Positions 1-8,714 are shown, numbered from the stretch's first letter. The stretch: DNA of 64,000 bases from Paenibacillus sp. H1-7 (GCF_022354825.1 NZ_CP031168.1:124001-188000), one strand, 5' to 3'. Made by a program: numbers and translations. Notes: generated by a model not told the origin, from the sequence alone.

Positions 1-392
1 TCTCCCAGCAAAAGCTGGAGCTCGAGGACCTTCCGAGTTTGCCGCAAATTTGCTACAAGCAGCCCCGGGTTCACGCAGGGACTTACGCTCCGCTGCCCTT
101 CAGCGAGACGGTCGGCGCCTGGTGGCATGAGAGGTTCCATGCGCCTCCGCTCGTCACGATGCAGGTGGACAGCTACGAAACCTGTAAGGAGATGGTCAAG
201 CACGGGCTCGGCTACACCATCATTCCCGGCATCTTTGTCACGCCGGAGGACCGGCTGCACAAAGTCGAGCTGTACCGGAAAAACGGCGAGCCAATGAAGC
301 GCAACACGTGGATGGTGTATAAAGAAACGAGCCTGCAGCTCGCAACTATCGGCCGGTTCGTCGATTTTATGAAAGAACGGCATAAGCAGTAA
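1..392 (+). CDS. LysR-type regulator, C-terminal part (gene cut by window edge)
   Basis: The reading frame is open from the first bases of the window to a TAA at 390-392, so only the last ~130 residues are present. The visible part looks like the effector-binding domain of a LysR-type regulator: a segment around DSYETCKEMVKHGLGYTIIP matches the usual region where these proteins test position-dependent binding (VxxGxGxxxxP), followed by a short beta/helix tail. The winged-helix DNA-binding domain lies outside the window, so the target cannot be judged. The neighbouring quinone reductase is convergent and need not be its target. Family assignment is good; function is unknown. Confidence 0.75.
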   Translation, partial: SQQKLELEDLPSLPQICYKQPRVHAGTYAPLPFSETVGAWWHERFHAPPLVTMQVDSYETCKEMVKHGLGYTIIPGIFVTPEDRLHKVELYRKNGEPMKRNTWMVYKETSLQLATIGRFVDFMKERHKQ

Positions 393-393
393 G

Positions 394-436
394 AAGTGCA
401 ATACTCCCCGGGGAGTACTGCACTTTTTTCTTTTTT
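394..436 (+). terminator. Intrinsic terminator after the LysR gene
   Basis: An arm AAGTGCAATACTCCCC is followed directly by its near-perfect complement (one mismatch) and then a T-rich run. It sits between the two convergent genes and ends at the stop codon of the reductase. Confidence 0.85.
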
Positions 437-980
437 AAGACGAATACCGGCTTAAGCGTAAGGGAGCTTGAATAGACTCGGCATACCGCGTTGCTTCCTC
501 CGCAATATAGTCTGCCGTGGCATAAGTCGTGTCGTAGGTGACGAAGGTCGGCAGAAACGTCCCGTTGCAGCGCAGCAGCGTCACTTGAATCGGTCTCAGC
601 AGCTCGTCTATTGTATACCAGTTATCTCCGCCCGCGTGATAGCCGTGCTCCGCACCTCCGGTTGTAGTGGCGAGCATAAATTGCTTGCCTTTCAGATGAA
701 CTCCTTCTTTGCCGAAAGCCCAGCCGTAGGTCATCACGTCGTCGAACCATTTTTTGAGCAGAGGCGGGCAGCTGTACCAGTAGAATGGGAATTGAAACAC
801 GATCCGGTCATATTCCAGCAGGAGCTGCTGCTCCCTCGCCACATCGATCTCCCAATTCGGGTACTCCCGGTACAGGTCTCTCACTGTAATTTCCGCCTGC
901 CCCTCCAGAGCGTGGGCAAAAGCCTTATTTACTTGCGACTGAGCAAGGTTGGGATGCGCAATAATCACCATGATTTTCAT
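435..980 (-). CDS. NAD(P)H quinone oxidoreductase, flavodoxin-like fold (YwrO/KefF type)
   Basis: 181 residues, the normal length for the NQO1/KefF/YwrO family of FMN/FAD-dependent NAD(P)H:quinone reductases. The N-terminus MKIMVIIAHPNL is the typical flavin phosphate-binding loop. The family block QFPFYWYSCPPLLKKWFDD (about 83-101) and the TTTGG loop (about 127-131) are intact, as is the GGDNWYT segment. Such proteins reduce quinones by two electrons in the cytosol and protect against electrophiles, or serve as partners of K+ efflux systems; no efflux gene is seen here. It is a single-gene unit. Two small palindromes about 90-105 bases upstream may be a repressor site. Confidence 0.88.
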   Translation of the reverse strand: MKIMVIIAHPNLAQSQVNKAFAHALEGQAEITVRDLYREYPNWEIDVAREQQLLLEYDRIVFQFPFYWYSCPPLLKKWFDDVMTYGWAFGKEGVHLKGKQFMLATTTGGAEHGYHAGGDNWYTIDELLRPIQVTLLRCNGTFLPTFVTYDTTYATADYIAEEATRYAESIQAPLRLSRYSS

Positions 981-1523
981 CGTTCATCAGCCTTTCTTTG
1001 TGTAAAGTTTTTGGTGTGCCTTTCGGTACGCTCATTATGGCCGGGAGAGAAGGGCTTGAAAAGTACTTATTTATTTCATACTTAGTACGCCAAACCGTAC
1101 AAAAGTGCAGGATCGAGGGTTTATGGAAAGTAGAAAATATTGCCGAAAACGAATAGGTACGCCCCAAGCCGGCGCTGCAGGCCGATAAGGTGCCGCCTGG
1201 GGATAATCGCATCTGTTGCCCGGGCAAGCGATGAATAATTATGCTGTTTGATTGTAAGGGAGACGGAAGCTTGCTTCACGAAACGATGAGATGCCGAACC
1301 GTCTTTGATCGATAGGTGATGGAGCCGGCATTGCAGATGAACGCAACAAACCCAACAATACTAACGGTTATTGGCTCCATGCCATTAAATTTTTTTCGGT
1401 GAAGCGCAAAAAACTATTGATTTTACTTATCGCCCGGGCCGATTTACAATAATTCAAACATGTTGCATAAATATTCGGCCGATCAATGAATGTGATGAAG
1501 TATAACACAAGGTGGTAGATATA
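981..1523. other. Intergenic region, divergent promoters
   Basis: About 540 bases between the quinone reductase (leftward) and the M20 gene (rightward). No convincing gene. It holds the palindromes at 1061-1087, an 8-bp inverted repeat ATGGAGCC/GGCTCCAT (1319-1326 and 1373-1380) that could form a large stem-loop, and an AT-rich stretch from 1385 that probably carries the promoter of the M20 operon. No riboswitch class was recognised. Confidence 0.6.
1061..1087. promoter_or_regulatory. Possible repressor site upstream of the quinone reductase
   Basis: Two short perfect palindromes lie 27 bases apart end to end: AAGTACTT (1061-1068) and TACTTAGTA (1079-1087). Quinone/azo-reductase genes in Bacilli are often controlled by HxlR/MarR-type repressors that bind TACT-type inverted repeats (YodB is the known example). 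This is inference from pattern and position only. Confidence 0.3.
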
Positions 1524-2732
1524 ATGAATAAAGACGAATGGAGCAGTGAAAAAACGCGCATTCAACAAGCTGTCGATGCAAGAGACGGACAGCTGCGTGC
1601 GATTGCGGCCCAAATTCATGCGAATCCGGAGCTCAGCTTCCATGAGCATAAAGCCCGCGAATGGCTGATCGAGCCTCTGGAGGCGGCGGGCTTTGCCGTG
1701 GAGAGGGGGATTGCCGGGCTCGAAACGTCGTTTCGGGCGACGTGGGAAGGAGCTCCCGGCGGGCCGGTCATCGCGCTGCTGGCGGAATATGACGCGCTTC
1801 CGGCGATTGGGCACGCCTGCGGCCATAACCTGATCGGAACCGCATCCGTCGGGGCGGCGCTGGCATTGAAGGATGCTTGCCCACAGCTGCCGGGCAAGAT
1901 CGTCGTCTTGGGGACTCCGGCCGAGGAAGAGGGCGGAGGCAAGATCATCATGTGCAACGAGGGAGTGTTCGACGACATCGATGCGGCGATGATGGTCCAC
2001 CCGCAAAGCAAGACGATGGTGCTGCGGGGCGCTCTTGCCTGCGTCGATGCGACCTTCACGTTCCACGGCAAGCAGGCGCACGCCTCGTCGTCGCCGGAGA
2101 AGGGAATCAGCGCGCTGGATGCGCTCATCAACGCTTTCGTAGCGATTAACTCGCTGCGCCAGTTCGTGAAGGAGGATGTGCGCATCCATGGCATCATTAC
2201 GAAGGGCGGCGATGCCCCGAATGTCGTGCCGGAGCTGTGCGAAGCGGTATTCATTCTCCGGGCGGCCACGGTCGGGGAGCTGGAGAAGGTGCGCGAGAAG
2301 GTGTACCGGGCCGTGCGCAGTGCGGCGGAAGGAGTCGGAGCGACGGTAGATATCGCGGAAGGACTGATCTACGCCGAGCGCAACAACAACAAGGCTATGG
2401 CGCGGCTGTTTCAGAGCAATCTGGAGCAGATGGGCATCGAAGTGTGCGATCCACCGAAGAAAGGCGGCGTCGGCTCCTCCGACATCGGCAATGTGGGTCA
2501 GATAACGGCTACGATTCACCCGTATATCCGCATCGGCGACGCGACGACGCATACGCCGGATTTTTGCCGGCTGGCCGGAGCGGAGGAAGGTATGATCGAG
2601 TTGAATCAGGCGGCGAAGTCACTCGCGATGACCGCTTACGATTTGTGCGTCGATAAGGAAGCGTTCCGTGAAGTGCGCGAGGAATTCGAGCAGTGGAAGC
2701 GGGACAAAGAGGGAGGACGACAACATGGATAA
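1524..2732 (+). CDS. M20 family amidohydrolase (AbgB-like)
   Basis: 402 residues from an ATG at 1524, preceded by AAGGTGG at 1509-1515 (8-base gap); the GTG at 1512 lies inside that site and is a worse start. It is a zinc metallopeptidase/amidase of the M20D type: YDALPAIGHACGHN (about 89-102) supplies metal ligands, and TPAEEEGGGK (about 131-140) holds the catalytic Glu pair. A central dimerisation domain contains GKQAHASS, and a C-terminal DATTHTPDF segment holds the last metal ligand. Close families cleave p-aminobenzoyl-glutamate or N-acyl amino acids. The stop overlaps the start of a YfcC-type carrier gene, so uptake and hydrolysis of an amidated substrate are probably coupled. The exact substrate cannot be read from sequence. 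Confidence 0.9.
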   Translation: MNKDEWSSEKTRIQQAVDARDGQLRAIAAQIHANPELSFHEHKAREWLIEPLEAAGFAVERGIAGLETSFRATWEGAPGGPVIALLAEYDALPAIGHACGHNLIGTASVGAALALKDACPQLPGKIVVLGTPAEEEGGGKIIMCNEGVFDDIDAAMMVHPQSKTMVLRGALACVDATFTFHGKQAHASSSPEKGISALDALINAFVAINSLRQFVKEDVRIHGIITKGGDAPNVVPELCEAVFILRAATVGELEKVREKVYRAVRSAAEGVGATVDIAEGLIYAERNNNKAMARLFQSNLEQMGIEVCDPPKKGGVGSSDIGNVGQITATIHPYIRIGDATTHTPDFCRLAGAEEGMIELNQAAKSLAMTAYDLCVDKEAFREVREEFEQWKRDKEGGRQHG

Positions 2733-4143
2733 TGCGCAGGCGGCCGGCCCTCGCAAATGGCTGAAAATGCCTCATACTTACGTCATATTGATCATTCTGG
2801 TATTGGTGGCGGCCGTGCTTACTTATGCCGTGCCTGCCGGGAAGTTCGACCGGGTCAAGGATACAGCGACGGGCAAATCGCTGCTCGTAACAGGCTCTTA
2901 CCATCCGGTCGAGGCCAGTCCCGTAAGCTTGGTGGACATTCCGAAATCGATCGTCCACGGGCTTGTCGATTCGGCGGATGTCGTATTCTTCATCTTCATC
3001 ATCGGCGGAGCATTTCAAATTATTTCGTCTACGGGGACGATCGAAGCCGTCACGGGAAGAGTAGCGAAGGCTTTCGCCAATAAGGGCATCTGGGTCATCC
3101 CGGTATTCCTCTCCCTCTTTTCTGTAGGCGGCTTCACGATGGGGATGTCCACGGAGGTGATGGTGTTCGTGCCCATCGGCATAGCCATCGCCAGGGCTCT
3201 CGGCTACGACGCGCTTACGGGAACGGCGATGATCTCGCTCGGTGCCTCCTGCGGCTTCACGGCGGGCATCCTGAATCCGTTCAACGTAGGCTTGGCCCAA
3301 ACGATAGCCCAGCTCCCGATGTTCTCGGGCATGTGGCTCAGGATCATCCTCCTCGTCTGCTTGATCGCGATTACAAGCTTCTATCTGATGCGCTATGCGG
3401 CCAAGGTCAAGGCTAACCCGGCAGGCGGGCTTGTGTACGAACTGGAGCAGGAGTCGGAGGGGACGGGAACGAAGCTCGACTTCTCGCATTTGCCGGTCAT
3501 GAAGCTGAAACACTATTTGACGATTGCCACGGTGGTTATCGGCTTCGGCCTATTGATATGGGGCGTCTCCAAAAAAGGCTGGTGGATGGAGGAGCTGGCT
3601 GCGCTATTCCTGACAATGGGGATCGTGTCCGGTTTCTGTGCGGGCTACGGCCCGAGCCGGATCGCCAAGGAGTTCGTGAAGGGAGCCAGCGCGATCACGT
3701 ACGGCGCGTTTATTATCGGCCTGGCCCGCGGCATTATGGTGGTGCTGGATCATGGCAGCGTCATCGATACGATCGTGTATCATTTGTCCGTCCTGGTTGG
3801 AGAATTGCCGGGCTCGGTACAGGTACTGGGTATGTACTTGTTCCAAAACGTAATGAACGTCTTCATTACATCGGGAACCGGCATGGCGGTCACTACGATG
3901 CCGATCATGGTTCCGCTGTCCGATCTGCTTGGAGTGACGAGACAGACGGCGGTGCTTGCCTTCCAGCTGGGAGACGGGTTTACGAACATGATCCTGCCTA
4001 CCTCCTCGGCCTTGATGGGAAGCTTGGCGGTATCCGGTATCGCTTATCAGAAATGGGTCCGGTTTTTCTGGCCGTTGATGGCTGCCTGGCTGGTGGCCGG
4101 GGCGATCTTCGTCATCGTCGCCAATGTGATTCAATATTCGTAA
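2725..4143 (+). CDS. YfcC/DcuC-type membrane carrier
   Basis: 472 residues from ATG 2725, with GGGAGG at 2711-2716; it overlaps the preceding M20 gene by 8 bases, which suggests translational coupling. About 12 hydrophobic segments are visible starting at residue 16. The sequence matches the YfcC branch of the C4-dicarboxylate/AbgT-like carriers, with conserved features such as GGFTMGMSTEVM, GASCGFTAGILNPFNVGLAQ and SGTGMAVTTMPIM. Proteins of this type sit in the cytoplasmic membrane and are often paired with M20 amidohydrolases, for which they are thought to import peptide-like or carboxylate substrates. A terminator follows at once. The substrate is unproven. Confidence 0.88.
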   Translation: MDNAQAAGPRKWLKMPHTYVILIILVLVAAVLTYAVPAGKFDRVKDTATGKSLLVTGSYHPVEASPVSLVDIPKSIVHGLVDSADVVFFIFIIGGAFQIISSTGTIEAVTGRVAKAFANKGIWVIPVFLSLFSVGGFTMGMSTEVMVFVPIGIAIARALGYDALTGTAMISLGASCGFTAGILNPFNVGLAQTIAQLPMFSGMWLRIILLVCLIAITSFYLMRYAAKVKANPAGGLVYELEQESEGTGTKLDFSHLPVMKLKHYLTIATVVIGFGLLIWGVSKKGWWMEELAALFLTMGIVSGFCAGYGPSRIAKEFVKGASAITYGAFIIGLARGIMVVLDHGSVIDTIVYHLSVLVGELPGSVQVLGMYLFQNVMNVFITSGTGMAVTTMPIMVPLSDLLGVTRQTAVLAFQLGDGFTNMILPTSSALMGSLAVSGIAYQKWVRFFWPLMAAWLVAGAIFVIVANVIQYS

Positions 4144-4144
4144 G

Positions 4145-4189
4145 GAAAAAGGCGTTCGCGGTCGAGAGACCGTCGAAACGCCTTTTTGT
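4145..4189 (+). terminator. Intrinsic terminator of the M20-YfcC operon
   Basis: AAAAAGGCGTTCGCGGTC, a GAGA loop, the complementary arm and TTTTTGTTGT. It is probably bidirectional, serving sleB from the other side. Confidence 0.9.
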
Positions 4190-4201
4190 TGTAAAGCCGA
4201 T

Positions 4202-4858
4202 TTATTTTGCAAAAATATGATTGCCGATTTGAACAGTTTGCGGCCGCGACCAAATCCATTTGCTTGTAGCGGTTTGCGGATTGAAGTAATACATCGAATC
4301 GTAGGTCGGATCCCATCCGCGTACTGCGTCCTGGGCGGCCATATAAGCCGTGCTGTCCGGTGTCAGCCAGTATTGGCCGTCGGCTACAGCCGTAAAGGCG
4401 CCTTTTTGGAAGACAACGTCCTTAATATTATCTCCGTATTGTCCGGACTGCAGCCGGTTCATCACAACCGCGCCGACAGCAACCTGCCCGGTATACGATT
4501 CCCCGCGAGCCTCGCTGTAAATGACTTTAGCCAATATGTCCAACTCTTCTTTATTCAGAGAGTATTTCTTCAAAGCGGTCCATGTTTGCGGGCCTGTTTG
4601 TCCGTCGGGATTCAACCCGTAGTTCGTCTGAAATCGTTTGACGGCGGACACGGTGTTCGGGCCGTAAAGACCATCCAGCGGAAGCTGATAAAATCCGGCA
4701 AGCTTCAATCGGAACTGCAAGTCCCATACGTCGCCGCTTGTGCTGCCTTGCTTTAATAGTGGTGCCGGAGCCGCTTGAGCTTGCGGAGCCAGTCCATTTA
4801 TCGTGGTCAAGCATAATAGGATAAGGAAGGTGAAAAATTTCCAGTGTTTGGCCTTCAT
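4202..4858 (-). CDS. sleB: Spore cortex-lytic enzyme SleB
   Basis: 218 residues from ATG 4858, with AGGGGAG 7 bases upstream; an in-frame ATG 54 bases further up lacks a good site. A signal peptide (about 1-29, ending AQAAPA) is followed by a peptidoglycan-binding type 1 domain (about 33-96, G.SG.DVWDLQ...DGLYGPNT...DGQTGPQTW). The C-terminal hydrolase_2/SleB domain (about 103-218) has VIYSEARGE at 112-120, Glu116 being the likely catalytic acid of this lytic transglycosylase family. SleB is made in the forespore and degrades spore cortex containing muramic-delta-lactam during germination. No ypeB partner lies next to it, whereas sleB and ypeB are often adjacent. A germinant receptor operon and pdaA are also in this window. 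Confidence 0.93.
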   Translation of the reverse strand: MKAKHWKFFTFLILLCLTTINGLAPQAQAAPAPLLKQGSTSGDVWDLQFRLKLAGFYQLPLDGLYGPNTVSAVKRFQTNYGLNPDGQTGPQTWTALKKYSLNKEELDILAKVIYSEARGESYTGQVAVGAVVMNRLQSGQYGDNIKDVVFQKGAFTAVADGQYWLTPDSTAYMAAQDAVRGWDPTYDSMYYFNPQTATSKWIWSRPQTVQIGNHIFAK

Positions 4859-5141
4859 CCTGCATCTCCCCTTTCGGGTTCTGATTATGAAGCAGCAAGT
4901 GGCGATGTTCAACCAGTATTTATTGGAATGTGCCGGAAAAAGCAGCGCTGGCGCGGCTTTAGTTAATGCTGTCGAGACGATGAAGTATTGCGGTAAATTT
5001 CCATATATTCGGATTCCATATCGTTAGAAGTAGTATTTGTCGTCCGGCTGACTCTAATTCAACTCCAACGAATTTAGAAGGGTGTTATTCCAAAGAGAAC
5101 AGGCAGCTAGAAAATTTTTTTTTTGAATAAAACGTTTACTA

Positions 5142-5160
5142 GTGTCAACTATATTGACAC
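5142..5160. promoter_or_regulatory. 19-bp palindromic operator candidate
   Basis: GTGTCAA-CTATA-TTGACAC, perfect 7-base arms. The right arm contains the -35 box of the promoter at 5154-5182, so a protein bound here would block or recruit polymerase. Confidence 0.55.
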
Positions 5161-5182
5161 AAAATCGCATAAACCATATGAT
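5154..5182 (+). promoter_or_regulatory. Consensus sigma-A promoter of the ATP-grasp operon
   Basis: TTGACA (5154-5159), a 17-base spacer and TATGAT (5177-5182). The -35 is perfect, the -10 is 5 of 6, and the spacing is optimal. Transcription would start near 5189, about 95 bases upstream of the first gene. Confidence 0.8.
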
Positions 5183-5284
5183 AATATACATATATTACAA
5201 AAATATTCGGTTTTTTTGGACTGGAAACGGAAATTTGTGTTATTAAATCTAACATAATGATGCTGTTGGAGAGGGGATGGCTGC

Positions 5285-6751
5285 ATGAACAAAATGGATC
5301 CTGTACCCGGTACGCCTTATCCGTTAGGGCCGTATTTCGATGAAATGTTCGGCGGGGGTGAGGGCGCCTGCGTAAGAGAGCATTACAGACAGGTCTACGC
5401 CCGGTTCTCGGGGTCGCGTCCGGAGGAATTGGCGTTAAAGCAGGAAGCCGTGCAGCGGAGAATGATGGAGGAAGGGATTACGTTCACGCTGTATAAGCCC
5501 GAGCAGCTTCAGCCGTTGGAGCGGACACTCCCTTTTGACCTCATTCCGAGAATTATCCCCCCCGAAGAATGGCGGATGCTCGAAGCGGGTCTGATCCAGC
5601 GGGTAAAGGCACTGAACCGGTTCGTGCAGGACGTCTACAACGAGCAGCATATTATTAAGGACGGGATCGTGCCGCGGCGCATGATTGTAGCGAACCGCTA
5701 TTTCCGGCCGGAAATGATGCGGCTCCAGGTTCCTCATAACGCATATATCACCACATCGGGCATTGATCTTATCCGCGATGCGAATGGGCAATATTATGTG
5801 CTGGAAGACAATTTGCGCTCTCCATCAGGATTTTCCTACCTCTTTAAAAGCCGCTCCATCATGAACGAGCTGTTCCCGGAGCTATCCTTCTCCTGCTCGA
5901 TACGCGATGTGGAGCTGAGCTTGAACCGGTTCCTCAGCACGCTGCGCAGCCTGTCTCCATCCGGCAAACCGGACCCGGTGATCGCCCTGCTGACGCCAGG
6001 AGAGTATAACTCCGCTTATTACGAGCATGCTTTTTTGGCGCAGCAGATGGGCATCCATTTGGTGGAAGGAAGGGACCTGGTCGCTATGGATCACAAGCTT
6101 TACATTCGCGGCATCGGAGGGATGCGCCAGGTTGACGTGCTGTACCGCCGTATTGACGACGATTATTTGGACCCGCTCGCTTTCCAGCCCGATTCGATGC
6201 TTGGGGTTGCCGGCATTATGAACGCATACCGCGCAGGCAATTTGGCGATCGCGAACGCGCCGGGCACCGGAGTAGCGGACGACAAGGCGATCTACATTTA
6301 CGTACCCGAAATGATCCGGTACTACTTGCAGGAGGAGCCGATTTTGCAAAATGTCCCGACATATCTGCTCTCCCGACCGGAGGAAAGAGACTATGTGCTG
6401 GGACGGCTCCCGGAGATGGTAGTCAAGGAGACGTCCCTCTCCGGCGGCTACGGCATGCTGATCGGACCAACGGCAAGTAAGGAGGAGATTGCCGTATTCG
6501 CCGAGCAAATCCGCCAAGACCCCGGACGCTACATTGCCCAGCCTACTGTGCAGCTCTCCCGGGCGCCGATTCTTGGCGACGGCTGCATGATGCCGCGGCA
6601 TATTGATCTAAGGGCGTTCGTCCTGATGGGGGCGGAGGAAGAGCTGCATGTCGTCCCCGGAGGCTTGACGCGGGTTGCGATGAAGGAAGGATCTTTGGTC
6701 GTCAATTCGTCTCAGGGCGGAGGATGCAAGGATACTTGGGTATTGGCGTAG
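5285..6751 (+). CDS. Circularly permuted ATP-grasp protein (CP_ATPgrasp type 2)
   Basis: 488 residues, start ATG 5285 behind GAGAGGGG. It matches the family formerly called DUF404/DUF407, a circularly permuted ATP-grasp fold. Visible landmarks are the FDEMFGG N-terminal block, GIDLIRDANGQYYVLEDNLRSPSG (about 160-183, a metal/ATP-binding region), and VVKETSLSGGYGMLIGP (about 381-397, a Gly-rich ATP loop). ATP-grasp enzymes ligate a carboxylate to an amine or thiol through an acyl-phosphate. The gene begins a three-gene unit with an alpha-E protein and a transglutaminase-like protein. This neighbourhood is known from many bacteria and has been proposed to make and process a small peptide or amide product, but the product is unknown. 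Confidence 0.9.
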   Translation: MNKMDPVPGTPYPLGPYFDEMFGGGEGACVREHYRQVYARFSGSRPEELALKQEAVQRRMMEEGITFTLYKPEQLQPLERTLPFDLIPRIIPPEEWRMLEAGLIQRVKALNRFVQDVYNEQHIIKDGIVPRRMIVANRYFRPEMMRLQVPHNAYITTSGIDLIRDANGQYYVLEDNLRSPSGFSYLFKSRSIMNELFPELSFSCSIRDVELSLNRFLSTLRSLSPSGKPDPVIALLTPGEYNSAYYEHAFLAQQMGIHLVEGRDLVAMDHKLYIRGIGGMRQVDVLYRRIDDDYLDPLAFQPDSMLGVAGIMNAYRAGNLAIANAPGTGVADDKAIYIYVPEMIRYYLQEEPILQNVPTYLLSRPEERDYVLGRLPEMVVKETSLSGGYGMLIGPTASKEEIAVFAEQIRQDPGRYIAQPTVQLSRAPILGDGCMMPRHIDLRAFVLMGAEEELHVVPGGLTRVAMKEGSLVVNSSQGGGCKDTWVLA

Positions 6752-6797
6752 GAAGGAAAGCTTTGTACTATGGCGATAACGGGAAGGGAGACTCCGT

Positions 6798-7751
6798 ATG
6801 CTGAATCGTAACGCAGAAGCATTGTTTTGGGTCGGACGGTATATCGAGAGAGCGGAAAATCATGCGAGACTGATCGATGTTCATTACCATATTCAGCACG
6901 AGGGCGATTTCGACAATGAGGCGAATAAATGGGAGCGTCTCATAGATACTTTGGGAGCACGGACGGATTATTTGCAGCAATTCGATCTGTTTACGCAAAA
7001 GGATGTGCTCTCCTTCATTACGCTCGACCGCGGCTACACCAATTCGTTGTTCTCCTGCGTCAGCCAGGCGCGGGGCAACTTGCGGACGCTGCGGGAGAAG
7101 CTGCCGAGCGAGCTGTGGGAGGTACTGAACGCCTTCTACTTATGGCTTGGCGAGAAGCAGGTGGACGATATACTGCAGGAATCGCCGCATCCGTTCTATA
7201 AGCAAATCAAGGAGCGCTCGGCCATGTTCTATGGAGTCCAGCAGTCTGTGATGCCAAGAGAAAATGAGTGGCATTTCATGGAGAGCGGGCGCTATCTGGA
7301 GCGGGCGGAAAATACGGTGCGCATATTGCAATCGGTGCTTGGAGCGATTCGCGAGGATCAGGCGCCGGCATACCCGTATTTGCTGGCGGTGCTGAAATCG
7401 GTCAGCGGCTACCAGGCGTTTCGCAAATATTACGCGGACAAAGTCACCGTGGAGCCGATCATGGAATTTCTCATCGGCAACGCCGAATTTCCACGATCGA
7501 TCCAATTCTCCTTTGAGCGGCTGGAGGAGCATATGGGGCAGATGGAGCTCGCCTCCTTCGATCTGAATGGCCCGCGGGATAAGGCGATTCGGCAGGCCGG
7601 CAAGCTGAAGGCGGATTTGGCCTGCCTGGAGCGCGAGGACATGGCGCTGCCTCTGGTTCAGCCGCTGCTCGACGGCTTGATGCAGTCCTGCGGCAAGCTG
7701 GGGAGGGCGATGGCCGCGGCCTTTTTTCACCTCGAGGAGGTCGGCGCATGA
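6798..7751 (+). CDS. Alpha-E domain protein (DUF403)
   Basis: 317 residues from ATG 6798, with AAGGGAG upstream. It is an all-helical protein with the family N-terminus MLNRNAEALFWVGRYIERAENHARLIDV and a second copy of a similar motif at FMESGRYLERAENTVRIL (about 159-176), an internal duplication typical of alpha-E proteins. No catalytic residues are established for the family; it occurs almost always with the permuted ATP-grasp protein and a transglutaminase-like protein, and probably serves as their helper subunit. It lies 46 bases after the ATP-grasp gene and overlaps the next gene by 4 bases (ATGA). Confidence 0.9.
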   Translation: MLNRNAEALFWVGRYIERAENHARLIDVHYHIQHEGDFDNEANKWERLIDTLGARTDYLQQFDLFTQKDVLSFITLDRGYTNSLFSCVSQARGNLRTLREKLPSELWEVLNAFYLWLGEKQVDDILQESPHPFYKQIKERSAMFYGVQQSVMPRENEWHFMESGRYLERAENTVRILQSVLGAIREDQAPAYPYLLAVLKSVSGYQAFRKYYADKVTVEPIMEFLIGNAEFPRSIQFSFERLEEHMGQMELASFDLNGPRDKAIRQAGKLKADLACLEREDMALPLVQPLLDGLMQSCGKLGRAMAAAFFHLEEVGA

Positions 7752-8617
7752 AGATCGAGATCTGTCACGTGACGCGCTACCGCTACGAGGACCCGGCTAC
7801 GGACAGTGTCAATGAGCTGCGGCTGACACCACGGACCAATTACCGCCAGTCGTGCTATCATCATGAAGTGTCGATAGAGCCGGCCGCTTCCTTATTGACC
7901 TATGAGGATTATTTCGGCAACCGGGTTCATGCCTTTTCGGTCAACAAGGCTCACCGGGAGCTTGTGATCAAGACCAAAGCTACAGTCGTCACGCTGGACC
8001 GCAAGCCGGGCGAAGGACCGGTATCGGCGCTTACGCTGGAGGAAGAGCTGAATCTGCTGCACAGCGACCCGCTGCAGGACCGCTACATTGAGTTTTTGCT
8101 GCCGACGGCGTATACGCAAATAACGGAGGAGGTACGCCAGTACGCAATGAAATATCCGTTTACCGGCGCGGGCTTGCTGGCATGGACGAGAACGCTGTCG
8201 CAAGGCATTCATGCCGACTTCACGTATGATCCTGCGGCTACCGACGTGTTCACTACCGTTAACGATGCGCTGAAGCTGCGTAGGGGCGTATGCCAGGATT
8301 ACGCGCATCTGATGATAGCGGTCTGCCGCAGTCTGGGGCTGCCTTCGCGATATGTAAGCGGCTACCATTTTGTCGGCGATCTGCAAGGCGGCAGCGCCGA
8401 TTTCGAGCAGGCTTCCCATGCGTGGGTCGAGGTGCACGTACCGGGCACCGGCTGGCTCGGCTTCGACCCGACCAACAATTCGGAGGTCGATTGGCGTTAT
8501 GTGAAGCTGGGCCATGGCCGGGATTATCAGGACATCGTCCCGGTCAAAGGCGTCTACCGCGGCTCGGGCCGTCAGCAGCTTGAGGTGAAGGTGGACGTAC
8601 GGCTGCTTGAGGCGTGA
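7748..8617 (+). CDS. Transglutaminase-like cysteine protease family protein
   Basis: 289 residues, ATG overlapping the preceding stop. An N-terminal beta domain (about 1-90, MKIEICHVTRYRYEDPATDSVNELRLTPR) is the bacterial transglutaminase-like N-terminal region. It is followed by the transglutaminase/papain-like core: RRGVCQDYAHLMIAVCRSLGLPSRYVSGY holds the catalytic Cys (about 182), SHAWVEVHVPGTGWLGFDPTN holds the His, and the Asp follows in GFDPTN. All three residues are present, so it should be an active peptidase or amidase. It is the last gene of the ATP-grasp operon and is closed by a strong terminator. Confidence 0.9.
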   Translation: MKIEICHVTRYRYEDPATDSVNELRLTPRTNYRQSCYHHEVSIEPAASLLTYEDYFGNRVHAFSVNKAHRELVIKTKATVVTLDRKPGEGPVSALTLEEELNLLHSDPLQDRYIEFLLPTAYTQITEEVRQYAMKYPFTGAGLLAWTRTLSQGIHADFTYDPAATDVFTTVNDALKLRRGVCQDYAHLMIAVCRSLGLPSRYVSGYHFVGDLQGGSADFEQASHAWVEVHVPGTGWLGFDPTNNSEVDWRYVKLGHGRDYQDIVPVKGVYRGSGRQQLEVKVDVRLLEA

Positions 8618-8666
8618 GCTTTGCGCCGTCGTCACGGTTTCTAGCTGGAAGCAGCAGCTATAATGA

Positions 8667-8714
8667 GGGATAAAAGAGCGGGTGTGTCGATCCGCGTCTT
8701 TTATCCTTTTTTTT
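8667..8714 (+). terminator. Intrinsic terminator of the ATP-grasp operon
   Basis: The arm GGATAAAAGAGCGGG pairs with TCCGCGTCTTTTATCC and is followed by eight T. Confidence 0.92.

Larger units (their letters stand above)
4859..5284. other. Divergent intergenic region sleB / ATP-grasp operon
   Basis: About 425 bases without a gene. The left part must hold the sleB promoter; a weak forespore-type match (TGAACA, 16 bases, CATAATC, reading leftward with the -10 at 4883-4889) can be seen but is not convincing. The right part is very AT-rich and carries the consensus promoter and palindrome described separately. A leader of about 95 bases then precedes the ATP-grasp gene. Confidence 0.6.

Noticed and set aside
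1319..1380. Riboswitch or T-box leader upstream of the M20 operon
   Set aside because: Only an 8-bp inverted repeat with a large loop; no T-box, purine, SAM or other conserved core was found.
1368..2552. Large minus-strand frame opposite the M20 gene
   Set aside because: Antisense shadow; no domain recognisable and no ribosome site.
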